From NCBI RefSeq assembly GCF_036384435.1, contig NZ_DASVMI010000135.1, positions 8,015 through 72,014 of the forward strand: a stretch of 64,000 bases of DNA, read 5' to 3'. Below are positions 43,252 to 52,444 of this stretch, piece after piece; position 1 is the stretch's first letter; each line of letters begins with the position of its first letter. Position numbers and translations under genes: made by a program. The notes beneath the pieces were generated by a model. That model did not search any database. It had not been told where the DNA came from and saw only the letters and a program-made list of their open reading frames with translations. This DNA comes from GSA-30 sp036384435. Lineage in GTDB: Bacteria > Pseudomonadota > Gammaproteobacteria > Xanthomonadales > Rhodanobacteraceae.

Positions 43252-43686
43252 ATGGAACGGAAAAAACAGCAGGGCTTTACCCTGATCGAACTGATGATCG
43301 TGGTGGCCATCATTGCCATCCTGGCTGCGATCGCCATCCCGCAATACCAGACCTATGTCATTCGATCGCAGGTCGCTCGCGCCATGAGCGAATCCGGCGA
43401 TCTTAAGGTGGCCGTGGAGGACTGCCTGAATAACGGGCTGCTCACCTTCGATCCGAATACCAGCTGCGTGGATACGAGCACACCGTCGGATATTCTCGAC
43501 GGAGGCAAAGCGGCAGTCGCCATGTCAGCTACCACTTCGACCATCATCGCGAAATTGGGGGGGCACGCCAGCAGCAAGATCAAGGATGGAACAGTCACCT
43601 GGACAAGGGACGACGCCGGTTCCTGGACCTGCAAGACCGCAGATGGCATCACTCCGAACTACGCACCCGCGTCTTGTCCAAACTGA
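43252..43686 (+). CDS. Type IV pilin P5
   Basis: The protein is 144 residues. The 8-residue leader MERKKQQG precedes FTLIELMIVVAIIAILAAIA. It is identical to P2 through IPQYQTYVIRSQVARAMSE at protein level, yet the DNA differs at many third positions. Cysteines are in VEDC...TSC and WTCKTADGITPNYAPASC. CTAGGGGAA is the ribosome-binding site. The 257 bases upstream contain no sigma-54 consensus that I can find. A terminator follows. Confidence 0.93.
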   Translation: MERKKQQGFTLIELMIVVAIIAILAAIAIPQYQTYVIRSQVARAMSESGDLKVAVEDCLNNGLLTFDPNTSCVDTSTPSDILDGGKAAVAMSATTSTIIAKLGGHASSKIKDGTVTWTRDDAGSWTCKTADGITPNYAPASCPN

Positions 43687-44038
43687 TCCATACGCACTTT
43701 GCTTTTCATGCAAGACATGACAAACGGAAGCTGCGCATTGCGGCTTCCGTCTGTTTTGTTCGATTGTTTCCGGTTGCTCATTCTCATTTCTTGAACGGGC
43801 CGCCCTGAGGCAAACGAAACAGCAAGCGCCAGATGGCTTGGCTCTTTCAGCGAAATCTCCATCGCAGGAAAGTACTCTGCCACCTGTCATTCGATTCGGG
43901 CCGCCTCTTACGAATAACCTGAAAAGCTTTAACCCCTGCCTTTTCCGGCCATTCCGCCCTCACCGCCACCCGGCATCGACTGGACCTTGGCGCCAGACAG
44001 GTTAAGCTTGGCCCACTCCTGGCTGCCACGCTGACGCC
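43687..44038. other. Intergenic region (352 bp) between pilin P5 and the TMTC-like gene
   Basis: It holds the P5 terminator near its start. I see no convincing gene on either strand in the rest. No strong promoter consensus stands out for the TMTC-like gene. Confidence 0.5.
43724..43764 (+). terminator. Intrinsic terminator of pilin P5
   Basis: ACGGAAGC (43724-43731) pairs with GCTTCCGT (43743-43750) and is followed by the T-rich CTGTTTTGTTCGATTGTTT. It lies 38 bases after the stop. Confidence 0.8.
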
Positions 44039-45994
44039 GTGACCCGACTTCCGACGCCGCTAAGCAACGGCTGGGCCTTACTTGCCCTGGCACTGTTGAT
44101 CACCACGCTGGTTTATGCACCCGGCCTGTCCGGTGGCTGGCTGTTCGACGATTACCCCAATATCGTGGATAACCATGGCGTGCAGCCTGCTCACGGTGAC
44201 ATTCCCTCACTGATCGGCGCCGCCCTCTCCTCGCCTGCCAGCGACTTCAAGCGCCCGCTTGCTTCGTTGAGCTTTGCGGCCAATTACCTGGCGTCGGGGC
44301 TGGACCCGTATGCCATGAAAGCCACCAACCTGGTCATCCACCTGCTCAACGGCCTGCTGGTGTTCCTGCTGGTACGCGCCCTGCTGCAAGTAACGGCCCC
44401 CAGGCAGGAATCGTCGCGTCGAGTCGCATTCGCGGTGGTCGCCGCAGCAGGCTGGATGTTGCTCCCAATCAATCTGACCGGCGTGCTCTATGTCGTCCAG
44501 CGCATGGAGAGCATGGCAAACCTGTTCGTGCTGATCGGCCTGCTAGGCTATCTGGCAGGGCGGAAACGCATGCGTGATGGAACTGGAGGTGGCGGACTGC
44601 TGCTATGCATACTCAGCCTCACGCTACCCACCGGGCTTGGCATCCTAGCCAAGGAGACGGCGGTGATGATCCCGCTCTATGCGTTGCTGATTGAAGCCAT
44701 CGTCTTTCGCTTCCGACGGCCCGACACGCGACGCACGGACTGGCGTATCGTCGCACTGTTCATCGTGTTCCTGTTGTTGCCGATGATCGTGGGGCTGGCC
44801 TGGTTGGTGCCACGGCTGCTCAAGCCCGAATCGTGGGCCACGCGTGATTTCACCATGGGCACTCGCCTGCTTTCAGAGCTGCGCATCGTGGTTGATTACA
44901 TCGGCTGGACGCTATTGCCGCTACCGCATGAATTGTCTTTCTATCACGATGATTTCTTGGTTTCCTCGGGTCTGTTTGCGCCTTCGACCACTGCGCTGAG
45001 CGCGTGCGTCTTGTTGGCTCTGATCGCCGCCATGATCGGCACGCGCAGACGCCAACCACTGATAGCTCTGGGCATCGCCCTGTTTCTGGGTTGCCAAGTC
45101 CTCACGGCAACTATCCTTCCACTGGAACTGGTCTATGAGCATCGCAACTATTTCGCCAGCCTGGGGCTGATGCTGGCTCTGCTCGCGGCGCTTTTTCCAC
45201 CAGGCGAAACATGGCTATCACCGCTACGGTCGCGTATCGCGACGGCCCTGATTGCCGTGTTGATGCTGTGGTGGACGGGTATCACGGCCGTCAGCACCTA
45301 CGCCTGGGGCGACTCGCTTCGCTTGGCCGAAGCGTTGGCCGAACGCGGACCGGATTCGCCGCGTGCCCAATACGAACTGGGCCGCACCTATATCATTTAT
45401 TCGCATTACCAGCCGGGCTCGCCGTATACCCAGAAGGCCTACGCGCCTCTGGAGCGTGCTGCCGGGCTACCCAAGTCGTCGATCTTGCCGCAGCAGGCAT
45501 TGATCTTCATGAATTCGCGCATGGACCTGCCGCTTAAGGATGCCTGGTGGCAAAGCATGACCGACAAACTGGCTACGGTCCGTCCCGGCGTTCAGGATGA
45601 AAGCTCGCTGGCAGCCTTGGCCGATTGTGCACGTGACGGTGACTGCGACCTGCCCAAAGACCGGATGAAAGCAGCTTTCGATGCAGCCATGTCGCATTCC
45701 AAGCCGAGCCCTCGGCTCATGTCGACCTATGCTGATTATGCCTGGAACGTCCTGGAAGACCGCAAGCTTGGCATGCAACTGGAAACGCGCGCGGTGGATG
45801 GCTCGCCGCAGGAGCCAGCCTACCTGATCACGCTCATCCGCATGCTGTTACGTGAGCATCACACCGAGGAAGCACAGACACGTATGGACCAGTTGCAGCA
45901 ACTCAATCTTGGCGGACACCTGGATAGCCAGATCGAGAAACTGCGCGCGCAATTCGAGGCCATTTCCGAATCCGGCGCGCACGCCACGTCATGA
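44039..45994 (+). CDS. TMTC/PMT-like GT-C membrane glycosyltransferase with C-terminal TPR-like domain
   Basis: The protein is 651 residues. About ten transmembrane helices (1-430) are followed by a soluble helical TPR-like region (about 440-640). After helix 1 comes GGWLFDDYPNIVDNHG, an acidic DD motif in the first periplasmic loop, as in TMTC and PMT O-mannosyltransferases that use polyprenyl-phosphate sugars. TATILPLELVYEHRNYF is a further family-like segment. A role as protein O-glycosyltransferase acting on the nearby pilins is inference. The start is GTG at 44039, without a clear ribosome-binding site. It overlaps the flippase gene by four bases. Confidence 0.75.
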   Translation: MTRLPTPLSNGWALLALALLITTLVYAPGLSGGWLFDDYPNIVDNHGVQPAHGDIPSLIGAALSSPASDFKRPLASLSFAANYLASGLDPYAMKATNLVIHLLNGLLVFLLVRALLQVTAPRQESSRRVAFAVVAAAGWMLLPINLTGVLYVVQRMESMANLFVLIGLLGYLAGRKRMRDGTGGGGLLLCILSLTLPTGLGILAKETAVMIPLYALLIEAIVFRFRRPDTRRTDWRIVALFIVFLLLPMIVGLAWLVPRLLKPESWATRDFTMGTRLLSELRIVVDYIGWTLLPLPHELSFYHDDFLVSSGLFAPSTTALSACVLLALIAAMIGTRRRQPLIALGIALFLGCQVLTATILPLELVYEHRNYFASLGLMLALLAALFPPGETWLSPLRSRIATALIAVLMLWWTGITAVSTYAWGDSLRLAEALAERGPDSPRAQYELGRTYIIYSHYQPGSPYTQKAYAPLERAAGLPKSSILPQQALIFMNSRMDLPLKDAWWQSMTDKLATVRPGVQDESSLAALADCARDGDCDLPKDRMKAAFDAAMSHSKPSPRLMSTYADYAWNVLEDRKLGMQLETRAVDGSPQEPAYLITLIRMLLREHHTEEAQTRMDQLQQLNLGGHLDSQIEKLRAQFEAISESGAHATS

Positions 45995-47259
45995 TCGGCA
46001 AGCTCGCACGCAGCAGCTTGCAGACCACTGCCGTGCTGGCGTTACGACTGGCGACGCAGGCCGCCACGCTGGTCCTGCTCACACGCCTGCTGCAACCTGC
46101 GCTTTATGGACACTATGCCGCCGCGGCGTCGCTGGCCGTCGTGCTGGGTATGCTTTCCAGTCTCGGCAGCGGTTATGTATTGCTGTCACGGGCTTCGGGC
46201 AATCTCGCACGCGCAGCCGATACCTGGCGATATGCGTGGCCCCTGACGCTGGCCATGGGTGTCGTGCTGATACTGATCTACCTGCCCATCGCGCTCTGGC
46301 TTACCGACGCGCAGCTATCACTATCCACGCTGCTTTGGCTGGGCTGTACCGAACTGCTTGCCACGCCGTTCACGCTATTGGCAAGCTTTGTCCTGCAATC
46401 GAGCGAACGCGTACCGCTGAGCCAGTTGGTGCAATGGTTGCCGCTGGGCCTGCGCGTCGCCGCGGTACTACCTTGCTTCGCCCTGCCGCTGGAGGCACGT
46501 CTGCCCTGCTACGTGGTGTTGCAATGGAGCGCGGGCGTGATCGGTGTCCTGGTCGCCTGGCGCATCGTACGCCGGCACGTTCCACTGACATGGCAGCCAC
46601 GCAAGCCCAGCGGTGAAGAATTGCGGCTGGGCGCTTCCTATGCCGCCATGCTGCTGGTCGCAGCCAACCCCTCGGAGCTGGACAAGATGGCTGCCGTGCG
46701 CCTGGTGGGCGGCCCCTCGGCCGGCATCTACACGGCAGGTTCGCGCATCATGGGGGCGCTGGTGATGCCCGTGCTGGCGATGCTGCTGGCGGCGCAACCG
46801 CGCCTGTTTCGCCATGCACGGGATCAAGCCGTCACCATGCGCAAATTGGTGCTGGTGCTGTTTGGTGTCGCGCTGGCCTGGGGGATCGTGAGCGGTGCAG
46901 CGCTGGCGATCGCCAGTCCATGGCTGACCTGGATATTCGGCAACGACTATGCACGCACCGCGCACCTGATGCCCTGGATGGCCATCACCGCTCCCTTTCT
47001 TTCGGTCAGGTTGGCCGCTGGCAGCGTGCTGGTTGCCACCGGACATCCGCTCGAACGCGTGGGCTTCGAGCTGGGCGGCATCGCCTGTCTGCTGGGCGGC
47101 ATGCTGGCGTTCGCGCCGGGGTACGGCGTGATTGGCCTGGTGGCAGCCGTGATCGTTGCCGAACTGGCGATGGGCATCGTGGGCGTACTGATGGTGCTTC
47201 GACAGCTCAACCGCCTGAAGGCGGTAAACGGCCCGGAGTCCGCGCGCGCCACCCTGTGA
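45991..47259 (+). CDS. Wzx-like polysaccharide/oligosaccharide flippase
   Basis: The protein is 422 residues with about 12 transmembrane helices of the MOP/MVF (Wzx) superfamily. The N-terminus TTAVLALRLATQAATLVLLTRLL and PALYGHYAAAASL is typical. It would move lipid-linked sugars across the inner membrane. It is translationally coupled to the TMTC-like gene (ATGA). Its 3' end overlaps the convergent GT2 gene by 53 bases. Confidence 0.85.
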   Translation: MIGKLARSSLQTTAVLALRLATQAATLVLLTRLLQPALYGHYAAAASLAVVLGMLSSLGSGYVLLSRASGNLARAADTWRYAWPLTLAMGVVLILIYLPIALWLTDAQLSLSTLLWLGCTELLATPFTLLASFVLQSSERVPLSQLVQWLPLGLRVAAVLPCFALPLEARLPCYVVLQWSAGVIGVLVAWRIVRRHVPLTWQPRKPSGEELRLGASYAAMLLVAANPSELDKMAAVRLVGGPSAGIYTAGSRIMGALVMPVLAMLLAAQPRLFRHARDQAVTMRKLVLVLFGVALAWGIVSGAALAIASPWLTWIFGNDYARTAHLMPWMAITAPFLSVRLAAGSVLVATGHPLERVGFELGGIACLLGGMLAFAPGYGVIGLVAAVIVAELAMGIVGVLMVLRQLNRLKAVNGPESARATL

Positions 47260-48070
47260 CCAGCGCACGCAGAGGCACCGTGGAGCGATGGCGCCACGCT
47301 CGCCACAGCGCTCGTGCCGGCAATGTCACCAGGCGCAACGCCAGGAATATCGCGTGCTGCCAAGCGTTATCGGCAAGCTTCGCCGCCAGCAAGACGTGCG
47401 CGGCGACCATGCGTTCTTCGTAGAAGGGGGATCCCAGGCCACTGCTGGCCGACCCTTCGTGCTCGACGAGCAATTGGGGGATGTGAACCCGGCCGCCCGC
47501 ACCACGTAAGCGCCAGCCCAGTTCGCAATCTTCGCCATACATGAAGAATGCTTCGTCAAACAAGGGGCCTTGTGCGTGGTGCGGCTGTATCCATAGACAA
47601 CTACCGCTGGCGTAGGGAAAAGCGCCCCACCGCGGTTGACGAAATTGCAGGGCCAGCCAGCGCTGGTAATACATCAATCCGACCCGGGTAGCGGCATGCA
47701 AGGTATCGGCGGACAACAAGACGGCATCGGGGTGAAGCATCGCCTGTGCGCGCCAATACGCCAGTGAACCTGAGATCAGTCGCGCATCGTTGTTGATCAA
47801 CAGCACCGAGGAGATGCCATATCGCCGCCGGCAGGCCGCCAAACCACGATTGACGCCTGCGGCGAAGCCCAGGTTGGTTGCGCTGATTTCGATCGCTACA
47901 CGAGCGTCGTGCAAAAAGCGGGCGGCAAGGTCAGCTGCCGAGGCAGCATCGTCCGCGGAGTTATCCCAGACCAGCACATGATCCACGCCTTCAGCGAGCA
48001 GAGAGGCAATGCAGGCGGCACTGCGCGACGCATCGCGATAGTTCAGCAGCAAGCCGACGACGGTGGTCAT
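47207..48070 (-). CDS. GT2 family glycosyltransferase, rhamnosyltransferase-like
   Basis: The protein is 287 residues. The GT-A fold starts TTVVGLLLNYRDASRSAACI. The donor site has SVLLINNDARL (NND in place of DxD, as in rhamnosyltransferases), then ASGSCLWI, DEAFFMYGEDCELGWRLR and VEHEGSAS. It is the last gene of the minus-strand glycan operon. The start at 48070 overlaps the methyltransferase stop by four bases. It converges on and overlaps the flippase 3' end. Confidence 0.88.
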   Translation of the reverse strand: MTTVVGLLLNYRDASRSAACIASLLAEGVDHVLVWDNSADDAASAADLAARFLHDARVAIEISATNLGFAAGVNRGLAACRRRYGISSVLLINNDARLISGSLAYWRAQAMLHPDAVLLSADTLHAATRVGLMYYQRWLALQFRQPRWGAFPYASGSCLWIQPHHAQGPLFDEAFFMYGEDCELGWRLRGAGGRVHIPQLLVEHEGSASSGLGSPFYEERMVAAHVLLAAKLADNAWQHAIFLALRLVTLPARALWRAWRHRSTVPLRALVTGWRARTPGRLPPSGG

Positions 48071-49092
48071 GCACGGTGTTCCGGTTTGCGCGCGGTGACG
48101 ATGTATTCCTCGCCCCAATACACTCCCAGGCTGGCAAGCACATCCACGCGATGCGGCGGCAGGGGGCGCACCGCATTTCCTCGCTGCCGCGCCACCTCGG
48201 CCGAAGCCTGCAGGATATAGCGCGAACCACGCCCGCGCCGGTGAGCCCGGATACGCTCGAATCCCGCCCGATCAAGCAAGGCTTCAAGTGCGCTTGGCGC
48301 CATCACTACCAGGTGCCGCGGCGGCTCCAGGCCACGCCAGTCAGCACCATAACGCTGATGGCCAGCACTATTCGCATTCGGGGTTGCCAACCAGAGCGTG
48401 CCGCCCGGCCGCAATGCGTCGCAGGCACGCCGCAGGAATGCCAGCGGATCATGCACGTGCTCGATCACGTGCGATGCCGTAACGACATCAAAGTGCGCCG
48501 CATGGGAAAAGGTATCAAGCGTGCCCTGGGTCACTTCAAGGCCTGCCCGGCGTGCGGCACCGACCGCCGACGCATCCGGTTCCAATCCATGCACCCGCCA
48601 GCCCGCGGCCTGCGCGCGCAACAGGAACACGCCGTGGCCACAGCCAACGTCCAGCAAGCTGCCAGGCGTGCCCGGTAGATGGCGATAAAAGAAATCCAGC
48701 TGCTGGCGCAGCGGTGGCACACACGGAAGCAGCCATCGCCCCGGGCGCGATGCCGGCACCCGCCTCGCGCCGAAGCGCGCATTCATATAGTCATTGGACC
48801 AACGCCACAGCAGGGACTGGCCATTGTCCTGCACGAATGCCGACGCACTGTCACCGTGCGTGTAGTACGACGCATACGCCTTGCCGATCGCGTCGCGCGT
48901 CGGACGCACGCTCAGATAGAAGCTTACGCAAGAACGGCATCGGCGCATGGGCCATCGGCCAGGTACACCTTCAAGTGCGTCGGCCAGCGCGGCATAGGCC
49001 TCATCCGATTCGACTGAACCACAAACGGGACACGCCTCGACCCGCTCCAGTTCGTCGTCACGCCACCCCTCCATGGACCAGCGCTCAGCCAT
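48067..49092 (-). CDS. Class I SAM-dependent methyltransferase with N-terminal zinc-ribbon-like motif
   Basis: The protein is about 341 residues. A two-CxxC knuckle (ACPVCGS and RCRSC) near the N-terminus is followed by the SAM domain. Motif I is LLDVGCGHGVFLL, then GLEPDASAVGAAR, VTASHVIEHVHDPLAFL and LRPGGTLWLATPN. This layout is common in surface-glycan clusters. The start at 49092 overlaps the upstream GT4 stop by eight bases; 49107 and 49074 are alternatives. Confidence 0.87.
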   Translation of the reverse strand: MAERWSMEGWRDDELERVEACPVCGSVESDEAYAALADALEGVPGRWPMRRCRSCVSFYLSVRPTRDAIGKAYASYYTHGDSASAFVQDNGQSLLWRWSNDYMNARFGARRVPASRPGRWLLPCVPPLRQQLDFFYRHLPGTPGSLLDVGCGHGVFLLRAQAAGWRVHGLEPDASAVGAARRAGLEVTQGTLDTFSHAAHFDVVTASHVIEHVHDPLAFLRRACDALRPGGTLWLATPNANSAGHQRYGADWRGLEPPRHLVVMAPSALEALLDRAGFERIRAHRRGRGSRYILQASAEVARQRGNAVRPLPPHRVDVLASLGVYWGEEYIVTARKPEHRA

Positions 49093-50122
49093 GCCTGGCT
49101 CCAGCATTCAGTACCCTGCGATAAAGCATTTCATAGGCCGCCACGGCCCGCGCCTCGCCGAAGTATTCCACGGCGCGGCGGCGCCCTGCCTGCCCCAGAC
49201 GTTCAGCCAACGCTGGATCTGCCGCCAGTTGTCGTGCATGGTCGGCAAGCGTCGCCACATCGTCCATGGGGGCCAGCAAGGCCGTGCTGCCGTGCACACA
49301 GACCTCGGCGGTACCGGTGCTGTCGAACCCTACGACCGGCAATCCGCAAGCCATGGCTTCGACCGCCACATAACCAAAAGCTTCGTACCGGGTCGGCACC
49401 AGCGCCACGTCCATGCTGCGATAGATCGCCGCCATGCCATCGGGTGTCTTGCGCGCCAGCACATGCATATTGGCTGGCCAGTCGCGCGTATCGAATGATT
49501 TACGCAGTCCTTCCAGGCAGTGGATCTCAAAGCCAGGGCCCAGGCGTTTGGCCAGGTCCGCAAGCACGTCAGCACCCTTCCAGCGCGATGGATTGCCGAC
49601 GAACAGCAATCGCAAAGGCGCTGATGGATCGCGCCTGCGCGGCGGTCCAGGCGAAAAGGTCTCGGTGTCGACCCAGTTATGGATCATGTCGACCGGCTGG
49701 CGCACATCGTGGCGAATCGCCTGGGCGGTGTGTTCGCTGACCGCGACCAGGGCATCGGCGGCACGGTAGGAGCGCTCGATGCACAGATCCACGAACAGCC
49801 GGTGATAGATCGTCTGCAACGGTCGGCGATGCGGCAGGAACCGGGGATGGCGAATGTATTGATGCTCGGTCACCACCAGCGGAAGACCGGGCCGCTTGAA
49901 CGCAAAGCCCTGCCAACTGGCGGCATGAACAAGATCCGTGCCGGGAGGCGCCGATACACCACGCAGCAGCCAGGGCTTCCACTCGTAGGCGTGCTCAAAC
50001 CATTGCAGAACAGGCTGATGCCCGGCCTTGCGCAGCCCCTCGGCCAGGCGCATGGCGAACACGTCAATGCCGCTACCAGCACGCAAGGCAGGCAACCATA
50101 CCTTCAAGCCACGCATCATCAT
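49085..50122 (-). CDS. GT4 family glycosyltransferase
   Basis: The protein is 345 residues with a GT-B fold. The N-terminal domain has LPALRAGSGIDVFAMRLAEGL. The C-terminal nucleotide-sugar domain has LRLLFVGNPSRWKGADVL and the GT4 signature RYEAFGYVAVEAMACGLPVV (E-x7-E). It starts with ATGATGATG over the stop of the preceding gene, so the two are coupled. The acceptor and sugar are unknown. Confidence 0.9.
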   Translation of the reverse strand: MMMRGLKVWLPALRAGSGIDVFAMRLAEGLRKAGHQPVLQWFEHAYEWKPWLLRGVSAPPGTDLVHAASWQGFAFKRPGLPLVVTEHQYIRHPRFLPHRRPLQTIYHRLFVDLCIERSYRAADALVAVSEHTAQAIRHDVRQPVDMIHNWVDTETFSPGPPRRRDPSAPLRLLFVGNPSRWKGADVLADLAKRLGPGFEIHCLEGLRKSFDTRDWPANMHVLARKTPDGMAAIYRSMDVALVPTRYEAFGYVAVEAMACGLPVVGFDSTGTAEVCVHGSTALLAPMDDVATLADHARQLAADPALAERLGQAGRRRAVEYFGEARAVAAYEMLYRRVLNAGARHG

Positions 50123-51333
50123 GCGTGCGCCCCCAAGGCCAACTGCTCGATCAGCTGAGCATAACCTTCCGCCACATGATCCCAGGAAAAGCGCGCCTCG
50201 ACGTAGGCAAGTGCATTCGCGGCCATGCGCTTGCGTGCGGCGTCATCGGCAAGCAAGTCATTGATCGCGTGCGCCAACAAGGCTGGCTCAGACGCATGCA
50301 CGCGAACACCCGCACCGGCTGCAACCAGATCGGCCGTGGCCGGCACATCACCGGCGACCACCGGGCAACCACACGCCATCGCCTCGGCCACGACCAGTCC
50401 CAACCCCTCCTGATCACCATCGGCAGCCTGCACAAACGGCGCGACGAACAAGGCCGCGCGCTGGTAAAGCGCGGGCAGCGCATCCTGCGCCAAGGCACCG
50501 ACGAAACGCACGCGATCCTGAATCCCTAGCGTGCTCGCCTGATTCTCCAGAGCGGCTTGTTCGGGCCCGAATCCAGCGATGGTCAGGAACACGCCCGGGT
50601 GCGCCTGCACAACAGCCGGCAACGCATCGAGCAGGTGTCGCAACCCTTTCTTTTCCACCAGGCGCCCGACAAACAGCAGTTCATCGTGATCGCGCGACAC
50701 ATCCGTCGGACGGAATCGCGACCGCGTATCCACGCCCATGGGCATGACCTGGACACAAGCATGCGGCTGCTCGGCCAGCAGACGCTCGCGCATGGCCTCG
50801 CTGACGACCGTAAGCATGGTCATGCGCCGCGTGACCCAGCCACGCATGCGTTGGAACAATCGTCCACGCAAGCCAAACAGGTCCGCTCCATGCGACGTCA
50901 CCAGCAGCGGTATCGGCAATCGCGCTGCCGCCGCAACGAAGCCTTGTGGCAACAGCCAGTGCGCATGCACGACATCGGGCCGATACGTGTCCATATACCG
51001 ATGTAGCGCCCGATATTGGCCAAGCAGGAACCAGGGCATCAGCATCCACTTCCAGCGTGACCGGCGCAGATTGCCCAGGATGCCGCCATGATTGACCAGC
51101 GTCTCCAGCCGGGCTGGCGCATAGCGATAGCGATGGACTGTTACACCGTCCATGGCATCGTGAACGGCAGCGCCAGCCGCATGCGGCCCGATCACCGTGA
51201 CATCCATGCGTGAGGCCAGGCGCTTGCAAAGCTCATGCACGAAACCAGGCTCGGGATCGCCAGGCCAGCGCGGATACGTGGACGTCAGCACGAGCAGGCG
51301 CAGGCGTGCGCGCTGGCTCGCCTGCTCAGTCAT
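50119..51333 (-). CDS. GT4 family glycosyltransferase
   Basis: The protein is 404 residues with a GT-B fold. LRLLVLTSTYPRWPGDPEPGF is at the N-terminus, HAHWLLPQGFVAAA near 110, LLFVGRLVEKKGLRHLLDA opens the second domain, and QEGLGLVVAEAMACGCPVV is the GT4 signature. The start at 51333 overlaps the GT2 stop by eight bases. It is second in the operon. Confidence 0.9.
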   Translation of the reverse strand: MTEQASQRARLRLLVLTSTYPRWPGDPEPGFVHELCKRLASRMDVTVIGPHAAGAAVHDAMDGVTVHRYRYAPARLETLVNHGGILGNLRRSRWKWMLMPWFLLGQYRALHRYMDTYRPDVVHAHWLLPQGFVAAAARLPIPLLVTSHGADLFGLRGRLFQRMRGWVTRRMTMLTVVSEAMRERLLAEQPHACVQVMPMGVDTRSRFRPTDVSRDHDELLFVGRLVEKKGLRHLLDALPAVVQAHPGVFLTIAGFGPEQAALENQASTLGIQDRVRFVGALAQDALPALYQRAALFVAPFVQAADGDQEGLGLVVAEAMACGCPVVAGDVPATADLVAAGAGVRVHASEPALLAHAINDLLADDAARKRMAANALAYVEARFSWDHVAEGYAQLIEQLALGAHA

Positions 51334-52180
51334 TGCGACGATAGGTGAGCGAGGTGATCTGTTCCGATACCAGGCCAATCAGGAACACGATGACCGCTGC
51401 GCTCCACATCAACGTGCTCATGTTGGTCAGGCGCCCGTCGTGCAGGAACGTCCAGGCATAGTTGAGCAGCCCCAGGCCAAAGAAGATCACGCTCATCGGC
51501 ACGAACAGTTTCAACGGCGAATACAGCGTGGCAATCTTGAAGATGATCAGCAGGAAACGCAGCCCGTCGCGAATCGGCTTGATGTGGCTCTTGCCCACAC
51601 GCTTGTGTGCCCTGATCGGCACATAGGCCACCGCGTAGGCACTGCGGAAGAAGGCCATCGTGCTGGTGGTGGGATAGGAAAAACCATTGGGCAGCAGGTG
51701 CAGGAACTCACGAAACTTGTCGGCACGTACGGCGCGATAACCTGATGTCAGGTCCTGGATCATGTGTCCGGTGATACGCGAGGCCAGCCAGTTATACAGC
51801 GTATTGGCCAGACCACGGCCGACGTCGGCCTGGCTTTCCCAGTCGCGCGCGCCAACCACCATGTCATAGCCCTCGTCGAGCTTTCCCATCAGGCGCGCAA
51901 TATCGGCCGGATCGTGCTGACCATCGGCATCCATGAACACCAGGATGTCACCGTGGGCGGCACGGGCACCGCGCTTGATCGCCGCGCCATTGCCCATGGA
52001 GTATGGCGAGGACAGGCACACGACACCGGCGGCAGCGCAGCAGGCGCGCGTGTCATCGGTGGAGCCATCGTTGACCACGATGATTTCCGCCTCGGGATGC
52101 GCCTGGCGCAGGCGCGGCAGCAACTGGACCAGGGCGGCCGCCTCGTTCTTGGCGGGCAGGATGATACTGAGGTGGCTCAA
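51326..52180 (-). CDS. GT2 family polyprenyl-phosphate glycosyltransferase (DPM1-like) with C-terminal membrane helices
   Basis: The protein is 284 residues. The DPM1-like catalytic domain has LSIILPAKNEAAALVQL, IIVVNDGSTDDT, FMDADGQHDP (DAD metal site) and QDLTSGYRAVRA. Two C-terminal membrane helices follow (KLFVPMSVIFFGLGLLNYAW and LMWSAAVIVFLIGLVSEQI). Such enzymes make polyprenyl-phosphate sugars, the donors used by GT-C enzymes. It is the first gene of the minus-strand operon and divergent from pilB. Confidence 0.9.
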   Translation of the reverse strand: MSHLSIILPAKNEAAALVQLLPRLRQAHPEAEIIVVNDGSTDDTRACCAAAGVVCLSSPYSMGNGAAIKRGARAAHGDILVFMDADGQHDPADIARLMGKLDEGYDMVVGARDWESQADVGRGLANTLYNWLASRITGHMIQDLTSGYRAVRADKFREFLHLLPNGFSYPTTSTMAFFRSAYAVAYVPIRAHKRVGKSHIKPIRDGLRFLLIIFKIATLYSPLKLFVPMSVIFFGLGLLNYAWTFLHDGRLTNMSTLMWSAAVIVFLIGLVSEQITSLTYRRND

Positions 52181-52444
52181 GCGGGCTCCTTTGCGCAGGC
52201 GAGCATCATACCGATTCGCCCATCGTCCCTTACAACGGCAAATAAATAGTCAGGCTGACAGGGGCGCTGTGTGGGGTTTGTCGATGGGTTGGCGAGGGAG
52301 CGAGGGACAAGGGCCGAGCCCGCCGCCCAGGCGCCCCATCCCGAGCACCCCGTCACCAATCATCGACCTTCGGCGGTGCATAGATGACCGGCCGCCTCAT
52401 CTGCGGTAAATTCCCCTTCAATCAGGGGGCTGGACGAAAAAGCT

